From positions 1-45,114 of the forward strand of contig JACDFR010000036.1 in the NCBI GenBank assembly GCA_013815685.1: DNA of 45,114 bases, in the 5' to 3' direction. Position numbers and translations under genes: made by a program. The notes below the pieces were generated by a model. It saw only the letters and a program-made list of their open reading frames with translations. It had not been told where the DNA came from and made no database searches. Position 1 is the first letter of the stretch; every line of letters starts with the position of its first letter. The stretch comes from Ramlibacter sp. Its GTDB lineage: Bacteria; Pseudomonadota; Gammaproteobacteria; Burkholderiales; Burkholderiaceae_C. Positions 1 through 9,841 of the stretch are shown here, piece by piece.

Positions 1-1
1 G

Positions 2-1034
<1,033 letters not shown>

Positions 1035-1051
<17 letters not shown>

Positions 1052-1631
1052 ACCGTCCGCCGCTCTCTGGCGGGACGGCTGGTACGGCTTCGCGCGCAAG
1101 CTGGCCTCGCCGAACTTCAGCGACCGGCCGCCCGCCGCCGAGATCGACCTGATCGTGATCCATTCGATCAGCCTGCCGCCCGGCCAATACGGCGGCGATG
1201 AAGTGCTGCGCCTGTTCACCAACACGCTGGACTGGGAAGCCCATCCCTACTTCAAGAGCATCCAGGGCCTGGCCGTATCCGCCCACTTCTACATCCGGCG
1301 CAATGGCGAACTGTGGCAATTCGTGAGCTGCGACGATCGCGCCTGGCATGCGGGCGACTCGCGCTACCGCGGCCGAGGCAATTGCAACGACGATTCCGTA
1401 GGCATCGAGCTGGAGGGGTTGGAGGGCGGCCCTTTCGAGTTGGCGCAGTACGAGGCGCTGGCCGGGCTCTGCGCCGCCATTGCGCAACGCTATCCGGTCC
1501 AGTACATCGCCGGTCATGAGCACATCGCGCCGGGCCGCAAACGCGACCCCGGCGAGGCCTTCGACTGGGCATTGTTGCGAAACAGCCTGGCTTGGCCGGA
1601 GCGGGGATTCCCTGTGCCTCCAGGCTCCTAG
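1035..1631 (+). CDS. ampD: 1,6-anhydro-N-acetylmuramyl-L-alanine amidase AmpD
   Basis: This cytoplasmic zinc amidase cuts the peptide from anhydro-muropeptides during cell-wall recycling, and its loss derepresses AmpC beta-lactamase in many bacteria. The 198-aa protein has the Amidase_2 fold. The likely zinc ligands are His43 (IVIHSIS), His161 and Asp171 in GHEHIAPGRKRDPG, with the same 10-residue spacing as the ligands in Citrobacter AmpD, and Glu125 in GIELEG. It has no signal peptide, which separates it from periplasmic AmiD. The ATG at 1035 lies inside the last codons of pilR, so the two genes are probably translationally coupled. Confidence 0.95.
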
Positions 1632-1706
1632 CTTTGTGCTCTCCTGAGTTCGAGTCACGCGGCGTTTCCACATGCAGGGCATGCATCCGCCAGTGCTGCG
1701 CTGATA

Positions 1707-1720
1707 CACTACCCGTAGTG
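1707..1720. promoter_or_regulatory. Distal NrdR-box palindrome
   Basis: CACTACCCGTAGTG is a perfect palindrome with two central bases. It is identical to the proximal box at 1981-1994 but lies about 380 bp upstream of nrdA. It fits the shape of NrdR boxes (ACAC-type arms around an A/T-flanked centre). A weak extended -10-like element (TGATACACT) overlaps it. I see no convincing gene in the 456-bp ampD-nrdA interval. Confidence 0.6.
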
Positions 1721-1980
1721 GCTTGTGGCCACTTACCCCCTACATGTAGCGCATTAACTCAGCATTTGAAGATCTTTTTCAAAATCAGATCATCCTGAAG
1801 AACAATCTGTTACCAACACTACATCACCAGCATCGACGCGGCCTCACCGGTGGTTTGGCCTTTTGACCCGCGCCGGCACTGGCTTGTGGAGAGTGCGGAC
1901 CACGGCAACGCAAGCCCCCAGCTCAGCCATGACCGCCAATCAACAAGCTGTCCCCAGGATATCGACAAACTTGGGGCAAG

Positions 1981-2027
1981 CACTACCCGTAGTGGTCTTG
2001 ACACTCTCCGGGCACTATATATAGTGC
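1981..2027 (+). promoter_or_regulatory. nrdA promoter with paired NrdR boxes
   Basis: Two palindromes, CACTACCCGTAGTG (1981-1994) and CACTATATATAGTG (2013-2026), lie 32 bp apart, three helical turns, as expected for an NrdR box pair. Between and over them sits a strong sigma70 promoter: TTGACA at 1998-2003, a 16-bp spacer, and TATAGT at 2020-2025. The second box covers the -10 element, so bound NrdR should block polymerase. NrdR is the ATP/dATP-sensing repressor of ribonucleotide reductase genes. The predicted start near 2032 leaves a leader of about 55 nt. Confidence 0.9.
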
Positions 2028-2087
2028 GTCCAGCCTCAAGAGCGGCAAGCCGCTCCACTAAAACAATCACAGCCGAGAAAGAGCAGC

Positions 2088-5000
2088 ATGCAATCCTCTT
2101 TGAGCATCACCACCACTCAAGACACTTCCAGCCGCTCATTCGGCGCTGCCCAACCGCAGCAATCCGCAGCCCCCAACCCGCTCGGCAATTACCAGATCAT
2201 TCGCCGCAACGGCGCCGTCGTGCCGTTCGAGCCCAACAAGATCGCCATCGCGATGATGAAGGCCTTCCTGGCGGTGCACGGCACCCAGGGCGCGGCATCG
2301 GCCAGCGTGCGCGAGACGGTGGATGAACTGACCCAGGCCGTGATCCGCGCCCTGGTGCGTTCGCGCCCGGGCGGCGGCACCTTCCATATAGAAGACGTGC
2401 AGGACCAGGTCGAACTGGGGCTGATGCGCGGCGGCCACCACGACATCGCGCGGGCCTACGTGCTGTACCGCGACCGCCGGGCGCAGGAGCGAGCCAAGCA
2501 GAACGTGCAGGAAGCCCCCAAGGCCGTCACCCTGCATGTGCTCGACGGTGGCCAGCGCAATCCGCTCGACCTGGACCACCTCAAGGGACTGATCGTCTCC
2601 GCATGCCAGAACCTGGGCGCCGACGTCAAGCCCGACCCCATCATGGCCGAGACCATGCGCAACCTGTACGACGGTGTCCCGATGGACGAGGTCTACAAGG
2701 CGTCGATCCTGGCGGCACGCACCCTGATCGAAAAGGACCCCGACTACACCTACGCCACCGCCCGCCTGCTGCTGCACACCATCTTCAAGGAAGTGCTGGG
2801 CCGCGACCTGGAGCCGTCCGACATGGCGGGCAGCTATGCCGATTACTTTCCCGGCTTCATCAAGAAGGGCGTGGACAACGAGCTGCTGGACGAGAAGCTG
2901 CTGCAGTTCGACCTGAAGAAACTGGGCGCCGCGCTCAAGGCCGAGCGCGACCTGAAGTTCGATTACCTGGGCCTGCAGACCCTGTACGACCGCTACTTTC
3001 TGCATCTGCGCAAGACCCGCATCGAGCTGCCACAGGCTTTTTTCATGCGCGTGGCCATGGGCCTGTCCCTGAACGAGATCGACCGCGAAGCCCGCGCCAT
3101 CGAGTTCTACGAAGTGCTGTCCAGCTTCGACTTCATGTCCAGCACGCCGACGCTGTTCAACGCCGGCACGCTGCGCTCGCAGCTGTCCTCCTGCTACCTC
3201 ACCACCGTGCCGGACGACCTGGACGGCATCTACGAGTCGATCAAGGAAAACGCGCTGCTCTCCAAATTCGCGGGCGGCCTGGGCAACGACTGGACCCGCG
3301 TGCGCGCGCTGGGCTCCCACATCAAGGGCACCAACGGCGAATCGCAAGGCGTGGTGCCGTTCCTGAAGGTGGTCAACGACACGGCCGTGGCCGTCAACCA
3401 GGGCGGCAAGCGCAAGGGCGCGGTCTGCACCTACCTGGAAAGCTGGCACCTGGACATCGAGGAGTTCCTCGAGCTGCGCAAGAACACCGGTGACGACCGG
3501 CGCCGGACCCACGACATGAACACCGCCAACTGGATCCCCGACCTGTTCATGCGCCGCGTCATGGAAAAGGGCGAGTGGACCCTGTTCTCGCCCTCGAATG
3601 TCCCGGACTTGCACGACAAGTTCGGTGTCGAATTCGAGACAGCCTATGTAGCCTACGAAGAGAAGGCGCGGCGCGGCGAGATCAAGCCCAGCCGCACTGT
3701 CCAGGCCACCGACATGTGGCGCAAGATGCTCAGCATGCTGTTCGAGACCGGCCATCCCTGGATCACCTTCAAGGACGCCTGCAACATCCGCTCGCCCCAG
3801 CAGCACGCCGGCGTTGTGCACTCCTCCAACCTGTGCACCGAGATCACGCTCAACACCAGCGACACCGAAACGGCCGTCTGCAACCTGGGTTCGGTGAACC
3901 TGCTGCAGCACCTGAAGGATGGGCCAGACGGCCCCGCCGGCGTGACCGGCGGCTCGAAAGTCGGCGGCGGCTCGCAGGTTCTGGACCACGACAAGCTCAA
4001 GCGCACCATCACCACGGCGATGCGCATGCTCGACAACGTGATCGACATCAATTACTACGCCGTCAAGAAAGCCCGCGATTCGAACATGCGCCACCGCCCG
4101 GTCGGCCTGGGCATCATGGGTTTCCAGGACGCGCTGTATGAGCTGCGCATCCCCTACGCGTCCCAGCAGGCCGTCGAGTTCGCCGACAAGTCGATGGAAG
4201 CCGTGTGCTACCACGCCTACTGGGCCTCGACCGAACTGGCGCGCGAGCGCGGCAAGTACTCCAGCTACAGGGGCTCGCTGTGGGACAAGGGCGTGCTGCC
4301 CCTGGACACGCTGGAGCTGCTGGCCAAGAAGCGCGGCGGCTACAGCACCGGGGAGGGACCCAGCGCTTCGCCCTATGTCCAGGTCGACCGTTCGGCCTCG
4401 CTCGACTGGGAAGCCTTGCGCAAGAAGATCGCCCAGGACGGCATGCGAAATTCCAATTGCGTCGCCATCGCCCCCACGGCCACCATCTCCAACATCATCG
4501 GGGTGGATGCATCCATCGAGCCCTGCTTCGGCAACCTGTCGGTCAAGTCCAACCTGTCGGGCGAGTTCACCGTCATCAACCACTACCTGGTGCGCGACCT
4601 GAAGCGCCTGGGCCTGTGGGACGACGTGATGATCATGGACCTCAAGCACTTCGACGGATCGCTGCGCCCCATCGACCGCGTCCCCCAGGAAGTGAAGGCG
4701 CTGTACGCGACCGCGTTCGAAGTCGAGCCGGTGTGGCTGGTGGAAGCCGCCGCCCGCCGCCAGAAGTGGATCGACCAGGCGCAGTCGCTCAATATCTACA
4801 TGGCGGGCGCCTCGGGCAAGAAGCTCGACGACACCTACAAGCTCGCCTGGGTGCGCGGCCTGAAGACCACGTACTACCTGCGCACGAGCAGCGCCACCCA
4901 CGCCGAAAAATCCACCGTGCAATCCGGTCGCCTGAACGCCGTGTCGTCCGGCGGCGCACAAGGCGGCCTGAGCGCCGCCGGCTCGGGCGGCATGTCAGCG

Positions 5001-5108
5001 CTCGATGCCGTCGCCGCGGCGGCCGCATCGCAAATAAGCGCGGCGGGGCCGGCGACCGACATCAAGTTCTGCGCGATCGATGACCCGGGTTGCGAAGCAT
5101 GTCAATGA
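2088..5108 (+). CDS. nrdA: Class Ia ribonucleotide reductase alpha subunit
   Basis: NrdA reduces ribonucleoside diphosphates to deoxyribonucleotides using the radical supplied by NrdB. The 1006-aa protein is longer than E. coli NrdA because it carries two ATP-cone regions, about residues 35-128 and 145-238, as in Pseudomonas aeruginosa NrdA. The active site is intact: NLCTEI places Asn581, Cys583 and Glu585, AVCNLGSVNL holds the second redox cysteine, and Tyr929-Tyr930 (KTTYYLR) form the radical-transfer pair. The C-terminal CEAC provides the exchange cysteines for thioredoxin or glutaredoxin. A short Gly/Ser-rich insert follows LLQHL. It is followed by nrdB after 134 bp and is controlled by the NrdR promoter upstream. 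Confidence 0.97.
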   Translation: MQSSLSITTTQDTSSRSFGAAQPQQSAAPNPLGNYQIIRRNGAVVPFEPNKIAIAMMKAFLAVHGTQGAASASVRETVDELTQAVIRALVRSRPGGGTFHIEDVQDQVELGLMRGGHHDIARAYVLYRDRRAQERAKQNVQEAPKAVTLHVLDGGQRNPLDLDHLKGLIVSACQNLGADVKPDPIMAETMRNLYDGVPMDEVYKASILAARTLIEKDPDYTYATARLLLHTIFKEVLGRDLEPSDMAGSYADYFPGFIKKGVDNELLDEKLLQFDLKKLGAALKAERDLKFDYLGLQTLYDRYFLHLRKTRIELPQAFFMRVAMGLSLNEIDREARAIEFYEVLSSFDFMSSTPTLFNAGTLRSQLSSCYLTTVPDDLDGIYESIKENALLSKFAGGLGNDWTRVRALGSHIKGTNGESQGVVPFLKVVNDTAVAVNQGGKRKGAVCTYLESWHLDIEEFLELRKNTGDDRRRTHDMNTANWIPDLFMRRVMEKGEWTLFSPSNVPDLHDKFGVEFETAYVAYEEKARRGEIKPSRTVQATDMWRKMLSMLFETGHPWITFKDACNIRSPQQHAGVVHSSNLCTEITLNTSDTETAVCNLGSVNLLQHLKDGPDGPAGVTGGSKVGGGSQVLDHDKLKRTITTAMRMLDNVIDINYYAVKKARDSNMRHRPVGLGIMGFQDALYELRIPYASQQAVEFADKSMEAVCYHAYWASTELARERGKYSSYRGSLWDKGVLPLDTLELLAKKRGGYSTGEGPSASPYVQVDRSASLDWEALRKKIAQDGMRNSNCVAIAPTATISNIIGVDASIEPCFGNLSVKSNLSGEFTVINHYLVRDLKRLGLWDDVMIMDLKHFDGSLRPIDRVPQEVKALYATAFEVEPVWLVEAAARRQKWIDQAQSLNIYMAGASGKKLDDTYKLAWVRGLKTTYYLRTSSATHAEKSTVQSGRLNAVSSGGAQGGLSAAGSGGMSALDAVAAAAASQISAAGPATDIKFCAIDDPGCEACQ

Positions 5109-5113
5109 AGTGC

Positions 5114-5217
5114 ATTGCATCGAAATCTGTCGGCGTTCTCCGACAGAACGCGATGCAATTGAGCAACACAATCGGGCAGTGATGTGAACGGACACTTTGC
5201 AATTCATGTCACTGCTC
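5114..5217 (+). other. Tandem RNA hairpins between nrdA and nrdB
   Basis: Two long inverted repeats fill the gap. Hairpin 1: ATTGCATCG (5114-5122) pairs with CGATGCAAT (5151-5159), and an inner stem CTGTCGG (5127-5133) pairs with CCGACAG (5140-5146), separated by symmetric 4-nt internal loops. Hairpin 2: 5174-5188 pairs with 5203-5217 over 15 pairs, including three G-U, around a 14-nt loop. Neither has a following T-run, so they are unlikely to be simple intrinsic terminators. They may set mRNA processing or the nrdA:nrdB ratio. The function is inferred. Confidence 0.6.
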
Positions 5218-5242
5218 ACATAATCCGAGCATTGGAAAACTT

Positions 5243-6415
5243 ATGTTGACCTGGGACGAAGAAGTCAAGCCCACATCGCCAGCACCGAACAGCGGTTCAT
5301 TCGCGAACCGTGAGGCGGGTCACTCTCCACAAATTCCCCAACCCGCGCTGCGCACGCTCGACGACGCAGCCCTCGCGCCTTCGACGCCCGCAACCCAGCG
5401 CCGGGTCAAGGCCGCCGACAAGCGCATCATCAACGGGCAGACCGACGTCAACCAGCTCGTGCCTTTCAAGTACAAGTGGGCCTGGGAAAAATACCTGTCC
5501 ACCTGCGCCAACCACTGGATGCCGCAGGAAGTGAACATGACGCGCGACATCGCGCTTTGGAAAGACCCGAACGGCCTGACCGAAGACGAGCGACGCGTGA
5601 TCAAGCGCAACCTCGGCTTCTTCGTCACTGCCGATTCGCTGGCCGCCAACAACATCGTGCTGGGCACCTACCGCCATATCACGGCGCCCGAGTGCCGCCA
5701 GTTCCTGCTGCGCCAGGCGTTCGAGGAAGCGATCCACACCCACGCCTACCAGTACATCGTCGAATCGCTGGGCCTGGACGAGGCGGAGATCTTCAACGCC
5801 TACAACGAGATTCCGTCGATCCGAGACAAGGACCAGTTCCTGATCCCCTTCATCGAGGCGATCAGCGACCCCCACTTCCACACCGGCACGCACGAGAACG
5901 ACCAGACGCTGCTCAAGAGCCTGATCGTCTTCGCCTGCCTGATGGAAGGCCTGTTCTTCTACGTCGGCTTCACCCAGATCCTGGCGCTGGGCCGGCAGAA
6001 CAAGATGACCGGTGCCGCCGAGCAGTACCAGTACATCCTGCGCGACGAGTCGATGCACTGCAACTTCGGCATCGACCTGATCAACCAGCTCAAGCTCGAA
6101 AATCCGGGCCTCTGGACTTCTGAATTCAAGACCGGGATCAAGGCCCTGTTCCAGAAGGCCGTCGAGCTCGAATACCGTTATGCCGAGGACACCATGCCAC
6201 GTGGCGTGCTGGGCCTCAATGCCTCCATGTTCAAGGGCTACCTGCGCTATATCGCGAATCGCCGCGCCACGCAGATCGGCCTGGAAGCGCTCTTTCCCAA
6301 CGAGGAAAACCCTTTCCCGTGGATGAGCGAAATGATTGACCTGAAGAAAGAGCGCAATTTCTTCGAAACCCGCGTGATCGAGTACCAGACGGGTGGAGCG
6401 CTTTCCTGGGATTGA
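5243..6415 (+). CDS. nrdB: Class Ia ribonucleotide reductase beta subunit
   Basis: NrdB holds the di-iron centre and the tyrosyl radical used by NrdA. All expected ligands are present with family spacing: Asp131 (TADSLAANN), Glu162 and His165 (FEEAIH), Glu235 (LMEGLFF), and Glu269 and His272 (RDESMH). The radical tyrosine is Tyr169, seven residues after Glu162, as in E. coli (E115/Y122). It is therefore a canonical Ia-type beta subunit and not a Tyr-less Ic form. At 390 aa it has a roughly 60-residue low-complexity N-terminal extension. The ATG is preceded by a GGAAAA-type ribosome site, and MLTWDEEV is a plausible family start. It is probably co-transcribed with nrdA through the hairpin-rich gap. 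Confidence 0.97.
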   Translation: MLTWDEEVKPTSPAPNSGSFANREAGHSPQIPQPALRTLDDAALAPSTPATQRRVKAADKRIINGQTDVNQLVPFKYKWAWEKYLSTCANHWMPQEVNMTRDIALWKDPNGLTEDERRVIKRNLGFFVTADSLAANNIVLGTYRHITAPECRQFLLRQAFEEAIHTHAYQYIVESLGLDEAEIFNAYNEIPSIRDKDQFLIPFIEAISDPHFHTGTHENDQTLLKSLIVFACLMEGLFFYVGFTQILALGRQNKMTGAAEQYQYILRDESMHCNFGIDLINQLKLENPGLWTSEFKTGIKALFQKAVELEYRYAEDTMPRGVLGLNASMFKGYLRYIANRRATQIGLEALFPNEENPFPWMSEMIDLKKERNFFETRVIEYQTGGALSWD

Positions 6416-6601
6416 AGAGACCGGGACAGGTTCGGGATTCGCGCGGGGTCGCGACCATGCCACACGAAGCATGGCGAGGCTCCGGGCAACGGTGTTCATG
6501 ACGCTGGGCTGCGGCCCAACCTCATGGATCGCTTCATGCAATCCAACAAGCATGAAGTGCTTCTTTGGTTGATGTTGATCAACTTGAACAGGAGATAGTA
6601 A

Positions 6602-7066
6602 ATGGCAACTGCAAAAAAACCGGCCGCTAAGAAGGCCGCCGCGAAACGTCCCGCCGCCAAGAAGACCGCGGCCAAGAAGGCACCTGCAAAGAAGGTAGCC
6701 GCGAAGAAGGCTCCGGCGAAGAAGGCCGCAGCGAAGCGTCCGGCCGCCAAGAAGACGGCCGCCAAGAAGGCTCCGGCGAGGAAGGCCGCAGCCAAGAAGA
6801 CGGCGGCCAGGAAGGCGCCTGCGAAGAAAGCGGCAGCGAAAAAGACCACGGCCAGGAAGGCTGCGGCCAAAAAGCCCGCTGCAAAGAAGCGGCCTGCCGC
6901 CAAAAAAGCAGCGAAAAAGCCCGCTGCGAAGAAAGCAGCGAAAAAGCCCGCTGCCAAACCGCAAGCGAAAGCCGCCGCACCTGCTGCTGCTCCGGCTGCG
7001 CCGGCAGCACAGACCACGCTGAACCCGCAAGCGGCTTGGCCGTTCCCGACGGCCAGCAAGCCCTAA
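6602..7066 (+). CDS. Histone H1-like Ala/Lys-rich DNA-binding protein
   Basis: The 154-aa protein is built almost wholly of degenerate repeats of the type PAKKAAAKR and [10 protein letters not shown]. It is strongly basic and has a less basic Ala/Pro tail (residues about 120-154). It resembles the C-terminal half of eukaryotic histone H1 and the bacterial AlgP/Hc-like nucleoid proteins common in Burkholderiales, and is expected to bind DNA without sequence specificity. AGGAG lies about 8 nt before the ATG. The gene stands alone between nrdB and a strong terminator. The repeated coding sequence should make the copy number variable by slippage. Confidence 0.85.
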   Translation: MATAKKPAAKKAAAKRPAAKKTAAKKAPAKKVAAKKAPAKKAAAKRPAAKKTAAKKAPARKAAAKKTAARKAPAKKAAAKKTTARKAAAKKPAAKKRPAAKKAAKKPAAKKAAKKPAAKPQAKAAAPAAAPAAPAAQTTLNPQAAWPFPTASKP

Positions 7067-7096
7067 GGCGCACCGCGGCATTGCCGCAGCGCTTCA

Positions 7097-7126
7097 AGCC
7101 CGGCATCTTTCGATGCCGGGCTTTTT
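7097..7126 (+). terminator. Intrinsic terminator after the histone-like gene
   Basis: AGCCCGGCAT (7097-7106) pairs perfectly with ATGCCGGGCT (7113-7122) around a 6-nt loop and is followed by a T-run. It lies about 30 bp after the histone-like stop codon. Confidence 0.9.
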
Positions 7127-7202
7127 CATTTGCGCCGGATTTGTGATTTGTAACCTTAGCCCATCCATTGGGGGATTCGTTCCACAATGTGTGTTGCCGA
7201 GC

Positions 7203-8111
7203 ATGACCACCCATCGCCCACCCATCCCCACGCGCCTGGCTGCGCGCCGGTTCGAGCGTAGCCCTGAGCTGCGCCGGACCTGGTTGTTCGGCGCAGGCGC
7301 TGACGCGGCCATGCACACGGCCATGACGCGATCCGGCGCCGACGTTCTGATCCAAGACCTGGAGGATTTCACACCGCCGGAACGGCGGGCCGAAGCTCGC
7401 GCGTTGGCGCCTTCGCTTTACCAGCGCTGGCGCGAGGCCGGCGCACTGGTTTGCGCACGCATCAACACGCTCGAGAGCGTGGGCTACATCGACCTGCAGG
7501 CGATCATGCAGGCGCGCCCGGACATCATCGCCTACCCCAAGGCGGCCAGCGCATTCCAAGTGCGCGCGCTCGACATCGCCATCACCACGCACGAGGCGGC
7601 ATTGGGCATCGAGCGCGGGGCCATCGAAATCCTTCCGGTATGCGAAACCGCGCTGGGCGTGGTGAACGTGCGCGAAATAGCCGGCGCCAGTGCCCGGGTG
7701 CGTTGCGCCTTGCTCGGGGCGGAGGACCTGGCCGCGGACCTCGGGGCCGACCGTACGCGCGAAGCATCGGAGCTGGATTACGCGCGCAGCCGCTTCCTCC
7801 TGGAATGCCGGGCGGCGGCGATAGAACCGGTGGATGCGCCCTACACCTTCTGTGATGTCGAGGGCGCTGTGGCGGAAGCGCGCCGTGCACGGCGGCTGGG
7901 CTACCGCACCAAGAGCCTGGTGCGCCCGGAGCATGTGCAGGCCGTGCATGGCGCCCTGGTGCCCACCGATGTGGAAATCGCCCATGCGCGCAGGCTGGTG
8001 GCGCAATTCGAAGCCGCGCGGGCCCGGGGAGAAGACCGGGTGCTGGTCGACGGCTTGTGGATCGAGGTGCCCACCTACCTGAACGCCAAGCGCCTGGTCC
8101 GATCGCAATGA
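7203..8111 (+). CDS. HpcH/HpaI aldolase / citrate lyase beta (CitE-like) family protein
   Basis: The 302-aa protein has the CitE-like TIM-barrel signatures: RTWLFGAGADAAMH near the N-terminus, the acidic metal-site segment DVLIQDLEDFTPPERR, PKAAS, the metal-binding glutamate region ILPVCETALGVVN, and LLGAEDLAADLG. Such enzymes cleave or form C-C bonds of acyl-CoA substrates such as citramalyl-CoA, malyl-CoA or beta-methylmalyl-CoA. Without the citD and citF partners a role in citrate lyase is unlikely, and the exact substrate cannot be read from the sequence. The start at 7203 was chosen because a longer reading frame begins inside the stem of the preceding terminator. The gene is followed by a convergent minus-strand operon. 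Confidence 0.85.
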   Translation: MTTHRPPIPTRLAARRFERSPELRRTWLFGAGADAAMHTAMTRSGADVLIQDLEDFTPPERRAEARALAPSLYQRWREAGALVCARINTLESVGYIDLQAIMQARPDIIAYPKAASAFQVRALDIAITTHEAALGIERGAIEILPVCETALGVVNVREIAGASARVRCALLGAEDLAADLGADRTREASELDYARSRFLLECRAAAIEPVDAPYTFCDVEGAVAEARRARRLGYRTKSLVRPEHVQAVHGALVPTDVEIAHARRLVAQFEAARARGEDRVLVDGLWIEVPTYLNAKRLVRSQ

Positions 8112-8192
8112 AAGCGCCGGCCAACTACAAGGGATACCTGGCCCGGCGTCGAGTCGCCAGTTACGGCGGCAGGTACGACTTCGAGGGCGAAG

Positions 8193-8855
8193 CTAACGCT
8201 CCCCAGCCACCAGGTCCATGCGCCGGCGCAGGTGCTGGGCTTCGGCGAGCGCGCCCGCCTGTTCGGCGCGCTGGGCGGCGACGCCCAGCCAGGCCAGCAA
8301 GGGCCGGCGCCACCCCTGCTGCGACGCGGTCTCGGTGGCGAGCGTGAGCAGTTCAGGCGATCCTTGGTTTCGGCGGAACAATACACCCGCGGCGACAAGG
8401 CGGGCCACCGGATCCTCGATCGCCTTGACCGCGGCCACCCCGCCCCGCCCCACGGCGGCGGGGCGGTGCTGCGCCGGCAACAGGACGACGTCGGCGGCGG
8501 CGACCGTGCCGGCCAAGTAGTCCGCGTAGGCACGTTCGGGCGCGGGTGAATCCGCGCGCAGGCGCTCGAAGCCCTGGCAAGGCTCGAACACCAGGCTGGC
8601 CGCGCGCACCGCGCAGCGGGTGAGTTCCGCCCGCGCCACCAGGCCGGGCTGCCCGGTGCTCTCCAACTCCCTGCGGGCGCGCTCGAATTCCACCGCCTCG
8701 GCCCGTGCACCGCCGCCCTTCATGTAGGCCTGTACATAACGCTCCAGTGCGCTCTGCGCATTCACCTCCCAATCGGGACTGCGCGGCTTGTTGCCGCAGG
8801 CAGGCAGCAGGCTTGCGGCGAGAAGCCACAAGGCCAGGGACAGAGCCATCCTCAT
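8193..8855 (-). CDS. Hypothetical lipoprotein at the end of the MCE operon
   Basis: The 220-aa product begins with a hydrophobic signal (ALSLALWLLAASLLPAC) ending in a lipobox, with Cys20 as the predicted lipidated residue. The rest is helical and Ala/Arg-rich, with no domain I recognise and no clear match to the PqiC/ABC-auxiliary lipoprotein family. The ATG overlaps the stop of the upstream MlaD-like gene (ATGA), so it is translated from the same mRNA. Many MCE transport operons end with an outer-membrane lipoprotein, so a role in that complex is inferred. A start 12 codons further upstream is possible but would hide the signal peptide. Confidence 0.75.
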   Translation of the reverse strand: MRMALSLALWLLAASLLPACGNKPRSPDWEVNAQSALERYVQAYMKGGGARAEAVEFERARRELESTGQPGLVARAELTRCAVRAASLVFEPCQGFERLRADSPAPERAYADYLAGTVAAADVVLLPAQHRPAAVGRGGVAAVKAIEDPVARLVAAGVLFRRNQGSPELLTLATETASQQGWRRPLLAWLGVAAQRAEQAGALAEAQHLRRRMDLVAGER

Positions 8856-9841
8856 GGGAGCTTCACCTCGGTTTCGCGGGCGAACGGCCATTTGCGGTTC
8901 AGCTCGTTGATCATGCCCTCGATCTTGCGCAGGTTGGCATCGACATCGGCGCGCAGCGCGCCCAGATCGGTGGTGGCGCCCCGCACGTCGGCGCTGATCC
9001 CCTGGGCTTCGACCAGGACGGCGTCGACTTTCTTCAGGCTGGTGCGGGTGTCGGCCAGCAATGCGTTGAGCTGCAGCACCGTGACGCGGGCCTCTTTCAC
9101 CACACCTTCCGAGCCGAATACCTGGGTGTCGGCCTTGCCGACCAGGCCGTCGAGCCGCGCGATCAGTGCATTGGCCCGCTCCATCGCCAGCACGAGCTTT
9201 TGCCCGTCCGTGTCGTTGCCGAACATCACGCCCAGGGCGCCCTGCGGACCCTTGAGCTTGGCGGTGACTTCGCGCAGGTTGGCGAGCGAGGCGCGCAGCT
9301 CCGCATCCTGCGCCGTGATGGCGACCAAGTTCTCCAGCGTCTCCTTGGCCGCCGCGAGCACGCGTGGAAGCTCCGCGGTGGCGTCGCCGCGCAGCACCGG
9401 ACGCTGCGCCCCGTCCGGCAGGAGCGGGTCGGTAAGCACGCCGGTGAAGGCGCGGATATTGGTGCCGCCGACCAGCCCCCGCACCAGGGTGAACACGCTG
9501 GACGTGCGCAACCAGTGGGCGTCCTTTTGCGTCACATCGACCATGATGTGCACACTGCCCGTCTGCGCCAGCTCGACTCGCCGAACGCGGCCGATCGGAA
9601 AGCCCGAAAAGGTCATGTCCATGCCGATCACAACACCTTCCGAATCGTCGGTCACCAGCACCAGTTCCTGCGTCGGTTCGAACAAGCCACGCGCGTACAG
9701 CAGGTACAGGGCCGAGGCGCCGACCAGCAAGGCGGTGAAGATCAACAGGATGGCGGCCTTGAGTTCCAGATGCCTGACGGGCCTGACGGCGGCTGGCTCG
9801 GAGTTTTGCACCGGGGTGCCGGGCTTGTCTTGCATGGGCAT
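8852..9841 (-). CDS. MlaD-family (MCE domain) lipid transport protein
   Basis: The 329-aa protein has one N-terminal membrane segment (AAILLIFTALLVGASALYLL) followed by an MCE domain (about residues 48-130: ELVLVTDDSEGVVIGMDMTF, then GFPIGRVRRVEL). A long helical C-terminal region follows, with heptad-like LRADVDANLRKIEGMINELN. MCE proteins form periplasmic rings that carry phospholipids or other lipids between the membranes. The start codon overlaps the stop of the MlaE-like permease gene (TGATG), indicating coupling. The second Met two codons later is an alternative start. It belongs to a three-gene operon of permease, MCE protein and lipoprotein. Confidence 0.9.
   Translation of the reverse strand: MPMQDKPGTPVQNSEPAAVRPVRHLELKAAILLIFTALLVGASALYLLYARGLFEPTQELVLVTDDSEGVVIGMDMTFSGFPIGRVRRVELAQTGSVHIMVDVTQKDAHWLRTSSVFTLVRGLVGGTNIRAFTGVLTDPLLPDGAQRPVLRGDATAELPRVLAAAKETLENLVAITAQDAELRASLANLREVTAKLKGPQGALGVMFGNDTDGQKLVLAMERANALIARLDGLVGKADTQVFGSEGVVKEARVTVLQLNALLADTRTSLKKVDAVLVEAQGISADVRGATTDLGALRADVDANLRKIEGMINELNRKWPFARETEVKLP

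Noticed and set aside
1850..2326. Plus-strand frame overlapping the nrdA promoter and start
   Set aside because: It spans the promoter and NrdR boxes and reads nrdA in another frame. No coding signature was seen.
2136..4961. 941-codon open frame antisense to nrdA
   Set aside because: It mirrors a strongly conserved gene with intact catalytic motifs. Long antisense frames are common in GC-rich coding DNA, and the translation has no family features.
6455..6474. Hairpin CCATGC/GCATGG after nrdB
   Set aside because: The stem is only 6 bp with an 8-nt loop and has no T-run, so it is not a convincing terminator.
6602..6960. Possible CRISPR-like or satellite repeat
   Set aside because: The repeats are short, variable and in frame, and encode the Ala/Lys motifs of a histone H1-like protein.
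7113..7202. Upstream start for the CitE-like gene
   Set aside because: It begins inside the stem of a transcription terminator and adds residues without family similarity.
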